64,000 nt of DNA from Labedaea rhizosphaerae (GTDB taxonomy: Bacteria; Actinomycetota; Actinomycetes; Mycobacteriales; Pseudonocardiaceae): the NCBI RefSeq assembly GCF_004362825.1, contig NZ_SNXZ01000009.1:143577-207576 (forward strand). The letters run 5' to 3'. Below, piece by piece: positions 1-7,848 of this stretch. Under the pieces are notes generated by a model. The model saw only the letters and a program-made list of their open reading frames with translations. It ran no database searches and was not told the DNA's origin. Every line of letters begins with the position of its first letter. Positions within the stretch are counted from its first letter, which is position 1. Position numbers and translations under genes: made by a program.

Positions 1-117
1 ACCGACGCCCGGGTCGAGCGCTACTGGGAGCTGGTCGGCGTGCTGAACAACCGGCCGCCGTTCCCCCGCATGGTGCCCGCCTTCGAGTGGATGTCGCAGG
101 CGCTACGCGCGGGCTGA
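1..117 (+). CDS. C-terminal fragment of a protein cut by the window edge
   Basis: The open frame runs from the first base to a TGA at 115-117 and gives 38 residues, with WELVGVLNN near the start and the ending FEWMSQALRAG. The motif of an RYWEL helix followed by a short tail resembles the C-termini of some actinobacterial MerR-type helix-turn-helix regulators, but this is only an impression from a short fragment. Its last 15 bases overlap the 3' end of the convergent nudC gene. No function should be assigned from this piece alone. Confidence 0.5.
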   Translation, partial: TDARVERYWELVGVLNNRPPFPRMVPAFEWMSQALRAG

Positions 118-1008
118 CACCTCGTCCAGCCAGGCACGCATGAGGTAGCGGCCGATCGAGTCCCGCCGTCGCGGGTTGGCCACCCGCTCGGCGACCTCCT
201 CCGGGGTGAACCAGCGCGCCTCCAGCAGTTCCGCGTGGTCGACCGCGATCTCCTCGGACGCGGCGACCGCGCGGAACCCGACCATCAACCCGGCCGGGAA
301 CGGCCAGGCCTGCGAGCCCTGGTAGCGCACGGAAGCGAGCCGGACCCCGGACTCCTCGGCCACCTCGCGGCGCACCGCCTCCTCGAGGCTCTCGCCGATC
401 TCGACGAACCCGGCGAGCGTGCTGAACTGGTCGGGGGCGGCGCCCTGGTGGCGGGCCAGCAGGGCACGCTCCCCGTCCGGTGACGAGATCAGCACGATGA
501 CCGCCGGCTCGATCCGCGCGAACAGCAGCTTCGCGCACGCCGTGCACGCGCGGTGGTGCCCGCCGTCGCGCGGCTCCGTCGTACCGCCACACGCACCGCA
601 GAACCGCTGGTTGCGGTGCCAGTGCAGCAGACCCCGGGCACACGCCAGCAACGCGGCGTCCGCATCGGACAGTCCACCGAAGAGCCCGCGCACGTCCATC
701 ACGGACTCCGCGGTGGCGACGTCCACCGCCTCCGGCTCGCTGAGCCCGGACAGGTCCGCGGCGAAGACCGGGCCCTCCGGCTGCACGCCGAGCAACACGG
801 GATCGCCCGCGCGGCCCAGGAGCTCGGCCGCCGCGGGCATCGGCACCGTCACCGGCTTGCCGTCCCGGACCAGGCATTGATCACGCCACATCGGCACGAC
901 GGTGGCCGCCGTGTCACGCAATTGCGCGGCGAGCCACGCGGCGTCCGAACGACGCGCGCTCGCCCGGTCCAGGTCCAGCTTGCTGTAAGGCAGTGCCGAT
1001 TCGATCAC
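103..1008 (-). CDS. nudC: NAD(+) diphosphatase (NudC-type Nudix hydrolase)
   Basis: This 301-residue protein should hydrolyse NAD(H) to NMN(H) and AMP; family members also remove NAD caps from RNA. It has the family layout: an N-terminal domain, a four-cysteine zinc ribbon (C137, C140, C155, C158), and a Nudix box starting at G200 with E206, R214, E215, E218 and E219 in the canonical spacing. The NudC-specific signature follows at 232-238 as SQAWPFP, where the usual P at the third place is A. The GTG start overlaps the stop of the upstream Lrp-type gene by four bases (GTGA), so the two are probably co-transcribed. It is a cytoplasmic enzyme of normal family length. Confidence 0.93.
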   Translation of the reverse strand: MIESALPYSKLDLDRASARRSDAAWLAAQLRDTAATVVPMWRDQCLVRDGKPVTVPMPAAAELLGRAGDPVLLGVQPEGPVFAADLSGLSEPEAVDVATAESVMDVRGLFGGLSDADAALLACARGLLHWHRNQRFCGACGGTTEPRDGGHHRACTACAKLLFARIEPAVIVLISSPDGERALLARHQGAAPDQFSTLAGFVEIGESLEEAVRREVAEESGVRLASVRYQGSQAWPFPAGLMVGFRAVAASEEIAVDHAELLEARWFTPEEVAERVANPRRRDSIGRYLMRAWLDEVSARA

Positions 1009-1463
1009 GAACCCGAGTGTTGCACCGGTTCCAGCGGTCGTTCGAAAAATGTCTCCAAGACCACCACGCTGCGCGCGGTGAGCACTTGATCCAATTCGTA
1101 GATCCGGCGCAGCACCACTTGCAGGTCCTCGGTGGTCGCCGTGCGGATCTTCAACAACAGCGATGCCGAACCCGCGACTATGTGCGCTTCTTGCACATCA
1201 GGCAAGGCCATCAGCGCGTCCCGGGTTTCGTCACTGCCCATCCAGGTACTCGCCTCGACGAGGACGAAGGCGAGCATCCCGCGCCCGACCGCGTCGTGGT
1301 CGACCTCGATGGTGGTGCGCCGGATGACGCCGCGTTCGCGCAGCTTGCGAACGCGCTCGTGCGCGGCGCCGGTTGAGAGCCCGACCGATTGGCCGAGCGT
1401 TGCGTAGGACTGGCTTGCGTCGGCTTGCAATAGCGTCAGCAATGACCGGTCAATGTCGTCCAC
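1005..1463 (-). CDS. Lrp/AsnC family transcriptional regulator
   Basis: This 152-residue protein has an N-terminal winged helix-turn-helix (about residues 1-50, beginning DDIDRSLLTLLQ) and a C-terminal RAM/AsnC ligand-binding domain containing EAHIVAGSASLLLKI. Such proteins bind DNA as dimers or octamers and respond to amino acids or related effectors. The GTG start at 1463 is preceded by a strong GGGGGAA ribosome site. The gene is translationally coupled to nudC downstream. Its effector cannot be read from the sequence; possible targets are its own operon and the neighbouring genes. Confidence 0.9.
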   Translation of the reverse strand: MDDIDRSLLTLLQADASQSYATLGQSVGLSTGAAHERVRKLRERGVIRRTTIEVDHDAVGRGMLAFVLVEASTWMGSDETRDALMALPDVQEAHIVAGSASLLLKIRTATTEDLQVVLRRIYELDQVLTARSVVVLETFFERPLEPVQHSGS

Positions 1464-1526
1464 CTGTTCCCCCAGTTGGCCGAATGACGTTCATAGCATT
1501 GGTGTGAACCTGTGCCACCTTACCCG

Positions 1527-3140
1527 TCAACGGGTCGCAACTGGTTTGTCCGCCTCCGGATCCTCGTGGTGCGTCGTGAACAGGCCGAGCGGGTCCGGGC
1601 GAAGCAGCGAAACACCGGCCAGCACCGAGAGCGCGGCAGCGCACGCCATGAACCACCAGTCGTAGAGCAGGTCCTCGCCGCCGGGTGTGTAGGTCAGCAC
1701 GAGGAACACCGAGAGCGCCCCGATGATCGCCAGGTGACGGCGTTGCCAGGCCATCGCGGTCGCGATGACGAAGCCCCACATGAGGTACCACGGCATCGTC
1801 ACCGGCGAGAGGGCGGCGGTGAGGAAGAGGATCAACGCCATCCGCTTCACCGCGTCGGGGCCGCCGTCGCGCGAACGCAACCACTGCTTGACGCCCACGT
1901 AAGCCAGGACCAGACCGCCCAGCACGCGCGCCGGGATCGTGTAGAAGCCGATCGGGGTGTCCACGAAGATCCGGACGAGCGAGTGGACGATCTCGCCGAG
2001 CGCGGTCGGCGCGGACAGCCAGTTCTCCACCATCGCGGGCGCGCGCAACGCCACGATCCAGCCCAGGTTCAGTTGCGCGACCCAGGTGAGGGCGGCGAAG
2101 AGCCCGACGAAGATGCCCAGCGACGGCGCCAGCGCCTTGAGGAAACGGCGCCCCCACTTCTCGTCGGGCAGGTGCGCCGCCCAGACCAGCACCAGGAACG
2201 GCAACGCCATCGCCGCCGTCGGCTTGATCGCCATCGCCAGGGTCGCGAGCGCGATGCCGGCCCAGTGTTTGCGCCGCAACGTCAGCAGCGTGCCGCTGGT
2301 CAGGAACCCCAGCATCAACATGTCGTTGTGCGGCCCGCCGATCAGGTGCACGACGGTCATGGGGCTCGCGAAGGCCAGCCACATGGTCACCGACATCTTG
2401 CCGCCGAGCTCGTGCACCAGCCCGCGCAGCGCCCACACGGTCAGCACGAGACCGGGCACCAGCACCAGGCGCATCAGGATGACGCCGATGATCATGTGCT
2501 GGCCGACGACCGCCGCGACGCCCTTGGCGATCAACAGGAAGAGCGGCCCGTACGGCGCGGGGGTGTTCTGCCAGAACGGGTGCACGTTCTGCACCAGGTC
2601 CGGGTAGTCGTTCAGCACGACCGGACCCGCCGCGTACGGGTCGAAACCGTGCAACGCCTGCGCGCCCTGCGCGAGGTAGGAGAAGACGTCACGGGTGAAG
2701 ACCGGCGGCGAGAACAGCATCGGGATCGCCCAGCAGACCGCGGCCAGCAGCACCGGCCGCGCCGCGACCCGGCCGGCGAGCACGTGACGGCCCAGCCGCA
2801 CCCACGCCCACACCACCAGCGCGAAGCCGATGTAGAGGGTCGCGGTGGCAAGCATCTTGCCGTGCCCGTAGCGGATCGCCGAGAGCGGCCCGGTGCCGAT
2901 CAGCGGGTCGTGGATGAGCGTGCCGCCCGCGCCGACCGCGGACAGCATCAGCAGCACCGTGCCCGCCGTGCCCAGCGCGATCGTGCGCCACGGCAACGGC
3001 GCGCGTCGCTCGGCTTCGGCCGCCGCGTCGGATTCCGGCGGATCGCGCAGGACCTCGTCCGGCGGGAGCTCCGTGCTCGGTGCGTCGGAGCCGCCGGGCT
3101 GCGCGTCGGCTTGTGCGGGCAGGTCAGTGGGTGTCGCCAT
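1527..3140 (-). CDS. mptB: Polyprenol-phosphomannose-dependent mannosyltransferase, MptB-like (GT-C fold)
   Basis: The product has about 537 residues, a hydrophilic N-terminal tail of roughly 50 residues and then about a dozen membrane segments. An early acidic loop motif (TRDVFSY, near residues 149-155) and the GGPHND motif (about 268-273) are typical of the actinobacterial MptA/MptB family. That family adds alpha-1,6-mannose from polyprenyl-phosphomannose to lipoglycans on the outer face of the membrane. I chose the ATG at 3140; an upstream GTG-type start at 3221 would add 27 residues that do not look conserved. Without Corynebacteriales-type lipoglycan genes nearby, the exact acceptor is uncertain. 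Confidence 0.8.
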   Translation of the reverse strand: MATPTDLPAQADAQPGGSDAPSTELPPDEVLRDPPESDAAAEAERRAPLPWRTIALGTAGTVLLMLSAVGAGGTLIHDPLIGTGPLSAIRYGHGKMLATATLYIGFALVVWAWVRLGRHVLAGRVAARPVLLAAVCWAIPMLFSPPVFTRDVFSYLAQGAQALHGFDPYAAGPVVLNDYPDLVQNVHPFWQNTPAPYGPLFLLIAKGVAAVVGQHMIIGVILMRLVLVPGLVLTVWALRGLVHELGGKMSVTMWLAFASPMTVVHLIGGPHNDMLMLGFLTSGTLLTLRRKHWAGIALATLAMAIKPTAAMALPFLVLVWAAHLPDEKWGRRFLKALAPSLGIFVGLFAALTWVAQLNLGWIVALRAPAMVENWLSAPTALGEIVHSLVRIFVDTPIGFYTIPARVLGGLVLAYVGVKQWLRSRDGGPDAVKRMALILFLTAALSPVTMPWYLMWGFVIATAMAWQRRHLAIIGALSVFLVLTYTPGGEDLLYDWWFMACAAALSVLAGVSLLRPDPLGLFTTHHEDPEADKPVATR

Positions 3141-3244
3141 GGCGGGATCGAGGTTACACAGGGTGCGGAGGCCGACCTTCTGGCTGGTTGCCTGACCTCT
3201 CCCCTGTCCTGGCTTTCCCACCGCGGCGCTGGACCAGCGGCCGC

Positions 3245-3274
3245 TTGTGCGATAGTATCGGACATCAATATAGG
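3245..3274 (+). promoter_or_regulatory. Candidate promoter for the small winged-helix gene
   Basis: TTGTGC at 3245-3250 and TATAGG at 3269-3274 are separated by 18 bases and lie in the only AT-rich stretch of this intergenic region, about 35 bases before the GTG start at 3309. This is a visual match to a vegetative promoter only. Confidence 0.3.
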
Positions 3275-3308
3275 AATTAGCTGATTTTTAAACGTGGAGG
3301 CTGGGACC

Positions 3309-3599
3309 GTGGAAGACGTCGGCGAGATCGGGCGGTTGCTGTTCGGCCGGCCCTGCCGGTTGCGCGTCGCGCTGTGGATCCACGGCCGCGGCAACCAGCG
3401 CTTCTACCAGTCCGAACCGCCGGACGAGGTGATCCCCCAGAGCGCGGCCGGCACCGAGCTGCGCCGCTTCGTGCACCTCGGCATGCTCACCGAGCACCGC
3501 GAGACCGGCAGCCGACGCGTGTACTACGAGCGCACCAGCAGTCCGCTGTGGAGCATCATCGTGGCCGCCGCGAGGGTCATCGGCCCGAACCAGATCTGA
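3309..3599 (+). CDS. Small winged-helix transcriptional regulator-like protein
   Basis: This 96-residue protein has the look of a stand-alone winged helix. A helical first half containing LLFGRPCRLRVALWI leads into a recognition helix and wing with LGMLTEHRE and RVYYERT, followed by SPLWSIIVAAARVI. The GTG at 3309 is preceded by GGAGG with an 8-base gap, which favours it over the ATG at 3294. It has no effector domain. Its targets are unknown; it stands alone, divergent from the mannosyltransferase and convergent with the kinase gene, whose 3' end overlaps it by 23 bases. Confidence 0.6.
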   Translation: MEDVGEIGRLLFGRPCRLRVALWIHGRGNQRFYQSEPPDEVIPQSAAGTELRRFVHLGMLTEHRETGSRRVYYERTSSPLWSIIVAAARVIGPNQI

Positions 3600-4224
3600 C
3601 CAGCTCAGGCGCGGCGAGATCGGTGTTGTCGACCACGAGGTCCGCGCGCTCCCACGGCACGCACGCGGCGAAGTAGAGCTGCTGCCCTTCGACGTAACGC
3701 CGCACGCTCGGATGACCCGGGTCCGGCGCGGTACCGTCGCGCACCGCCATCCGGGCCACCGAAACGGGGAACGGGACCCGCAGGAAGATCGACAGGTCCC
3801 AGCACCCGATCAGCTCGTCGCGGTGCAGGAAGAGCCCGTCGACCACGACGACCGCCGCCGGTGGCGCCTGCTCCACCGGCGGCCGCACGTACTCGTCGGT
3901 CACCAGGTCGTGCGACGCTCGGCGGAACCGGGGCGAACCACCACGCCCCAACGGGATCAGCACACGCTCACGCAGGGCCGGGTAGTCGTAGGTGTCCAGC
4001 CAGAACCCCTCCAGCGAGTCCCGCCCGCGCCGGTGCCGGATCGCCCTCGGGTGGTGGAAGTCGTCGACCGAGACGCGGATCGCCGCGCGACCGGAGGACC
4101 GCAGCCGCGCGGCGAGTTCGTCGGCGAAGACCGTCTTGCCCGCACCGTCCACCCCGTCGACGGCGACGAGCACGCAGTCCACTCCCCTGGCGGCCGGGAC
4201 CCGCTCGGCCACCGCGCCGAGCAA
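3577..4224 (-). CDS. P-loop kinase of the uridine kinase/phosphoribulokinase type
   Basis: The protein of about 215 residues has a clear Walker A motif GVDGAGKT (near residues 24-31), then SVDDFHHP and the family-typical RGRDSLEGFWLDTYDY, and ends in a lid region. These are features of small uridine kinase-like nucleoside/metabolite kinases common in actinobacteria; the substrate is unknown. The start is uncertain: TTG at 4224 (with GGGA upstream) or GTG at 4212 are the usable codons, although the sequence similarity seems to begin slightly earlier. The gene follows the ABC transporter operon by only about 20 bases and is probably its last gene. Confidence 0.75.
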   Translation of the reverse strand: MLGAVAERVPAARGVDCVLVAVDGVDGAGKTVFADELAARLRSSGRAAIRVSVDDFHHPRAIRHRRGRDSLEGFWLDTYDYPALRERVLIPLGRGGSPRFRRASHDLVTDEYVRPPVEQAPPAAVVVVDGLFLHRDELIGCWDLSIFLRVPFPVSVARMAVRDGTAPDPGHPSVRRYVEGQQLYFAACVPWERADLVVDNTDLAAPELVRSGSGR

Positions 4225-4241
4225 GCTGTCCCGACCCGCGG

Positions 4242-5906
4242 TTACGCGGTCACCTCGCCCGCGGGCAACGCCGTTCCGTCGGGCAGCGCGGCCAGCAACT
4301 GCTTTGTGTACTCGTGCTTCGGGTCGCGCAGGACCTCGGCCACCGTGCCGACCTCGACCAGTTCGCCCTTGTACATCACGGCGACCCGGTCGGCGATGTT
4401 CCACGCCAGCCCCAGGTCGTGGGTGATGACCAGAGCGGCCAAGCCGAGCGAGGCACGCAAGCGCAGCAGCAGGGCCAGGATCTCGCCCCGCACCGACGCG
4501 TCCAGGGACGCCACCGGCTCGTCGGCCACGAGCAGGGTCGGCGCCAAGGCCAGCGCACCCGCGATCACCACGCGCTGGCGCTGCCCACCCGAGAGTTCGT
4601 GCGGCAGCACCGTCATGAACCGCTCCGGCGGCCGCAGCTCCGCCGCCTCGAGCGCCTGCGCCACCAGCTCGCGCTCGTCGCCGGGCAGCTTGTGGATCCG
4701 CAGCCCCTCGGCGATGGCCTCGTAGACCGTGTGCCGCGGGTTGAGGGCGCTCGTCGGGTCCTGCAGCACAAGCTGGACCTTGCGCCGGTAGGCCCGCAGC
4801 GCACGGGCCGAATGTGGCAACGCCTTGCCCTCGAACAGCACCTGGCCGCTGGTCGGCTTCTGCAGCCCCAGGATCGTCCGGGCGAGCGTCGTCTTGCCCG
4901 AGCCGGACTGGCCCACCAAGGCGACGATCTCGCCCGGGTACACCTCGAGGTCGACGCCCTTCACCGCCTCGGTGGTCTGGCCGCGGCCGGTGAACGTCAC
5001 CCGGAGATTGTCGGTACGCAGCAACGGTTCCACGCCCTCGGCCACCGGCTCCGGCGCGCCGGGCAGGCCGAGCTCACTCGACGTCGCCGGCGCATAACGC
5101 GACGACGGATCGCCGATGGTCGGGAACGCCGCCGCGAGCGCCTTGGTGTGCTCGTGCTTCGGCTCGCCGATCACCTGGCGCGACGGGCCTTCCTCGACGA
5201 GCTTGCCCGCGTACATCACCGCGAGCCGCGCGCAGGTGGCGCCGAGCACGGACAGGTCGTGGCTGATCATGATCAGCCCGATCCCGTGGTCGGCCACCAG
5301 CCGCGACAGCAGCGCGAGCACCTGCGCCTGCACGATCACGTCCAGCGCGGTGGTCGGCTCGTCGGCGATCACCAGACGCGGCTCGCACGCCAGCGCCATC
5401 GCGATCATGACGCGCTGCTTCTGCCCACCGGAGAGCTCGTGCGGGTAGGCGTCGGCCCGTGCCACCGGGAGCTCGACCTGCTCCAGCAGTTCGCGCACCC
5501 GGCTCTTCACATGCCCGGCCGGGACGGTGCCGTGCAGCCGGATCGGCTCGGCGATCTGCTCGCCGATGCGCTTGACCGGGTTCAGCGCGTGCATGGCGCC
5601 CTGGAACACCACCGACGCCGACGCCCAGCGCACCGTGCGCAGCCGGCCGAAGGACATCTGCGTGATGTCCTCGCCGTCGAGCAGGATCTCGCCCTCGATC
5701 TGCGCGCTCTTGGGCAGCAACCGCAGCACGGACATGGCCAGCGTCGACTTCCCGCAGCCCGACTCGCCCGCGAGGCCGAGGGTCTCCCCCGCCCGCAACG
5801 ACAGGTCGACCCCGTCGACCGCGAGCAGGCCCGACCGGCCGCCGTACCGCACGGTCAGGCCGCGCAGCTCCAGCAACGGGGTTGTGGTCGAGGACGTGGA
5901 TGTCAA
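4242..5906 (-). CDS. Peptide ABC transporter, fused double ATP-binding protein (DppD-DppF type)
   Basis: Two complete ABC ATPase domains are joined in one 554-residue chain. Domain 1 has Walker A GESGCGKST (47-55), LSGGQ (158-162) and DEPT (182-185). Domain 2 has Walker A GQSGSGKTT (332-340), LSGGQ (438-442) and DEPV (462-465). Each ends with the oligopeptide-transporter C-terminal segment (EPKHEHTK and DPKHEYTK). The TTG at 5906 overlaps the permease stop and has GGGAG just upstream; much longer upstream readings run through the permease gene in another frame. It powers import through the two permeases encoded upstream. Confidence 0.93.
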   Translation of the reverse strand: MTSTSSTTTPLLELRGLTVRYGGRSGLLAVDGVDLSLRAGETLGLAGESGCGKSTLAMSVLRLLPKSAQIEGEILLDGEDITQMSFGRLRTVRWASASVVFQGAMHALNPVKRIGEQIAEPIRLHGTVPAGHVKSRVRELLEQVELPVARADAYPHELSGGQKQRVMIAMALACEPRLVIADEPTTALDVIVQAQVLALLSRLVADHGIGLIMISHDLSVLGATCARLAVMYAGKLVEEGPSRQVIGEPKHEHTKALAAAFPTIGDPSSRYAPATSSELGLPGAPEPVAEGVEPLLRTDNLRVTFTGRGQTTEAVKGVDLEVYPGEIVALVGQSGSGKTTLARTILGLQKPTSGQVLFEGKALPHSARALRAYRRKVQLVLQDPTSALNPRHTVYEAIAEGLRIHKLPGDERELVAQALEAAELRPPERFMTVLPHELSGGQRQRVVIAGALALAPTLLVADEPVASLDASVRGEILALLLRLRASLGLAALVITHDLGLAWNIADRVAVMYKGELVEVGTVAEVLRDPKHEYTKQLLAALPDGTALPAGEVTA

Positions 5907-6823
5907 CGAGGCTCCCGGAGTCGGGGGTTGAGCACGGTCTCCAGCGCGCGACCGCACAGCGTGAACGCGAGCACGACGACGCCGATCGCGACGCCAGGCG
6001 GCAGCAGATACCACCATGCGCCGGCCAGCGCGGCACTGTCGACCGTGGCGTTGTGCAGGATCCCGCCCCACGAGGTCTGGAACGGGTCGCCGAGGCCGAG
6101 GAACGCCAGCGTCGACTCGGCCACGATCGCGTTCCCGACCGCCAGCGTCGCGTTGACGAACACCAGCGGCAGCACGGCGGGCAGCACGTGCTTGACGATG
6201 ATGTGCAGGTTGCCGCCGCCGAGCGCACGCGAGCGCTCGATGTAGGGCCGTGCCTCCACCGTCAGGGTCTGCGCGCGCACGAGCCGCGCGGCGGAGGGCC
6301 ACGACGTCAACCCGATCGCGACGATGATGGTGCCAATTCCTGGTTCGAGCACGGTCGACAGCGCGATGGCGAGCACCAGCGACGGCAGCACCAGGAAGAA
6401 GTCCACGATCCGCAGCAGCACCGCCGACACCCAGCGGCCGTAGTGCGCGGCGATGATGCCGATGACCGTGCCGATCACCACCGACAGCAGGGCCGCCGAG
6501 ATCCCGATCAGCAGCGACACCCGGGTGCCCCACCACGTCAGCAGCAGGATCGACCGGCCGTCGACGTCGGTGCCGAGCCAGAAGTTGCCGTCCGGCGGCC
6601 GCATCCGCCCGCCGGTCGCCTTCGTGACGTCCAGACCGTCCTCATTGGACAGCACCGGCGCCAGCAACGCGAGCAGGACGGCGAGCACCAGCACGCCGAG
6701 CCCGACGAGACCCGACTTGCTCGACGAGAACTCGCGCCACGCGGCCGCAGCGGCCCGGCCGCGCCGCTGCCAAGCCAACGCCCGGGGACTCAGCGTTTTG
6801 AGGCTAACCCCCTCATCACTCAT
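5903..6823 (-). CDS. Peptide ABC transporter permease (DppC/OppC type)
   Basis: This inner-membrane subunit of about 306 residues has the OppC-like N-terminal segment (EFSSSKSGLVGLGVLVLAVL) and a periplasmic-side loop with GTDVDGRSILL. The binding-protein-dependent permease domain follows, with the conserved cytoplasmic EARPYIERSRALGGG loop that contacts the ATPase. The ATG at 6823 overlaps the stop of the first permease (ATGA), showing tight translational coupling. Transporters of this family import peptides, nickel or sugars; the nearby peptidases favour peptides. Confidence 0.92.
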   Translation of the reverse strand: MSDEGVSLKTLSPRALAWQRRGRAAAAAWREFSSSKSGLVGLGVLVLAVLLALLAPVLSNEDGLDVTKATGGRMRPPDGNFWLGTDVDGRSILLLTWWGTRVSLLIGISAALLSVVIGTVIGIIAAHYGRWVSAVLLRIVDFFLVLPSLVLAIALSTVLEPGIGTIIVAIGLTSWPSAARLVRAQTLTVEARPYIERSRALGGGNLHIIVKHVLPAVLPLVFVNATLAVGNAIVAESTLAFLGLGDPFQTSWGGILHNATVDSAALAGAWWYLLPPGVAIGVVVLAFTLCGRALETVLNPRLREPR

Positions 6824-7845
6824 ACGGCACGCACCCTGGGGTCGAGGAACCGGTACAGCACGTCCGCGATCAGGTTCATCACCAGCACCGCGGCCGCGAG
6901 CACGATGAACGTCCCCTGCAGCACGGGCAGGTCGGGCACGCCGATCGCGTTGTAGGTCATCTGGCCGAGACCGGGCCACGAGAACACCGCTTCCACGGTG
7001 ATCGCGCCGGCCACCACCATGCCGAGGTGCAGGAACACCAGGGTCACGGTCGGCAGCAACGCGTTGGGCACCGCGTGCCGGCGCCGGACCAGGTCGTCAC
7101 GCAGACCCTTGGCCCGCGCGGTGGTCAGGTAGTCGGCGTCCATCTCCTCCAGCAGCGACGACCGCATCACCAGCTGGTACTGGGCGTAGACGACCGCGAC
7201 CAACGTGATCACTGGCAACACCAAGTGGTGCAGGATGTCCAGCGCCTGCGACAGGAAGTCCGGTGGCGTGTCCGGGTAGACCATGCCGCCGGACGGGAAC
7301 AGCCCGCCCGCCGCGGTCAGCAGGATCATGCCGAGCCAGAACGTCGGCATCGACCAGAACGCCAGGGCGATCCCCGTGGACGCCTTGTCGAACACGCTGT
7401 TGCGCTGCCACGCGGCGCGGGTGCCCAGCCACAGCCCCAGCGCCACCGCGAGGATCGTGCCGGTGCCGACCAGCAGCACCGTCGGCCACAGCTTCTCCAG
7501 GATCATGTCGCCGACCGGGCGCGAGTACTGGTAGGAGTCGCCGAAGTCGCCGTGCAGCAGCTTGACCAGGTAGTCCCAGAACTGCGCGATCTTGGGCTTG
7601 TCCAGGCCGTAGCGGTGCTCGAGGATCGCCAGCTGCTCGTTGGTGACCGGGTGCCCCCGCGTCATGGTCTTGACAGGGTCGCCCGGCATCACCCGGAACA
7701 GGATGAAGCCGAGCACGACCACCATGAACAGGCTGATGACCGCGCCGCCCAGCTTGGTGAGCAGGTAACGGGCGGTGCCGCCACCACGACGTGGTGACGG
7801 CACCTCCGCGACTGCCTCGCTTGCGGGAGCCAGTAGATCTGTCAC
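6820..7845 (-). CDS. Peptide ABC transporter permease (DppB/OppB type)
   Basis: This 341-residue membrane protein has about six transmembrane segments. It carries the OppB hallmarks FRVMPGDP near residues 50-57, RYGLDKP, and the ATPase-contact loop MDADYLTTARAKGL. It lies 3 bases after the binding-protein gene and overlaps the next permease by 4 bases, so it is the second gene of a five-gene operon. A short cytoplasmic tail precedes the first membrane segment. Confidence 0.93.
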   Translation of the reverse strand: MTDLLAPASEAVAEVPSPRRGGGTARYLLTKLGGAVISLFMVVVLGFILFRVMPGDPVKTMTRGHPVTNEQLAILEHRYGLDKPKIAQFWDYLVKLLHGDFGDSYQYSRPVGDMILEKLWPTVLLVGTGTILAVALGLWLGTRAAWQRNSVFDKASTGIALAFWSMPTFWLGMILLTAAGGLFPSGGMVYPDTPPDFLSQALDILHHLVLPVITLVAVVYAQYQLVMRSSLLEEMDADYLTTARAKGLRDDLVRRRHAVPNALLPTVTLVFLHLGMVVAGAITVEAVFSWPGLGQMTYNAIGVPDLPVLQGTFIVLAAAVLVMNLIADVLYRFLDPRVRAV

Positions 7846-7848
7846 GCG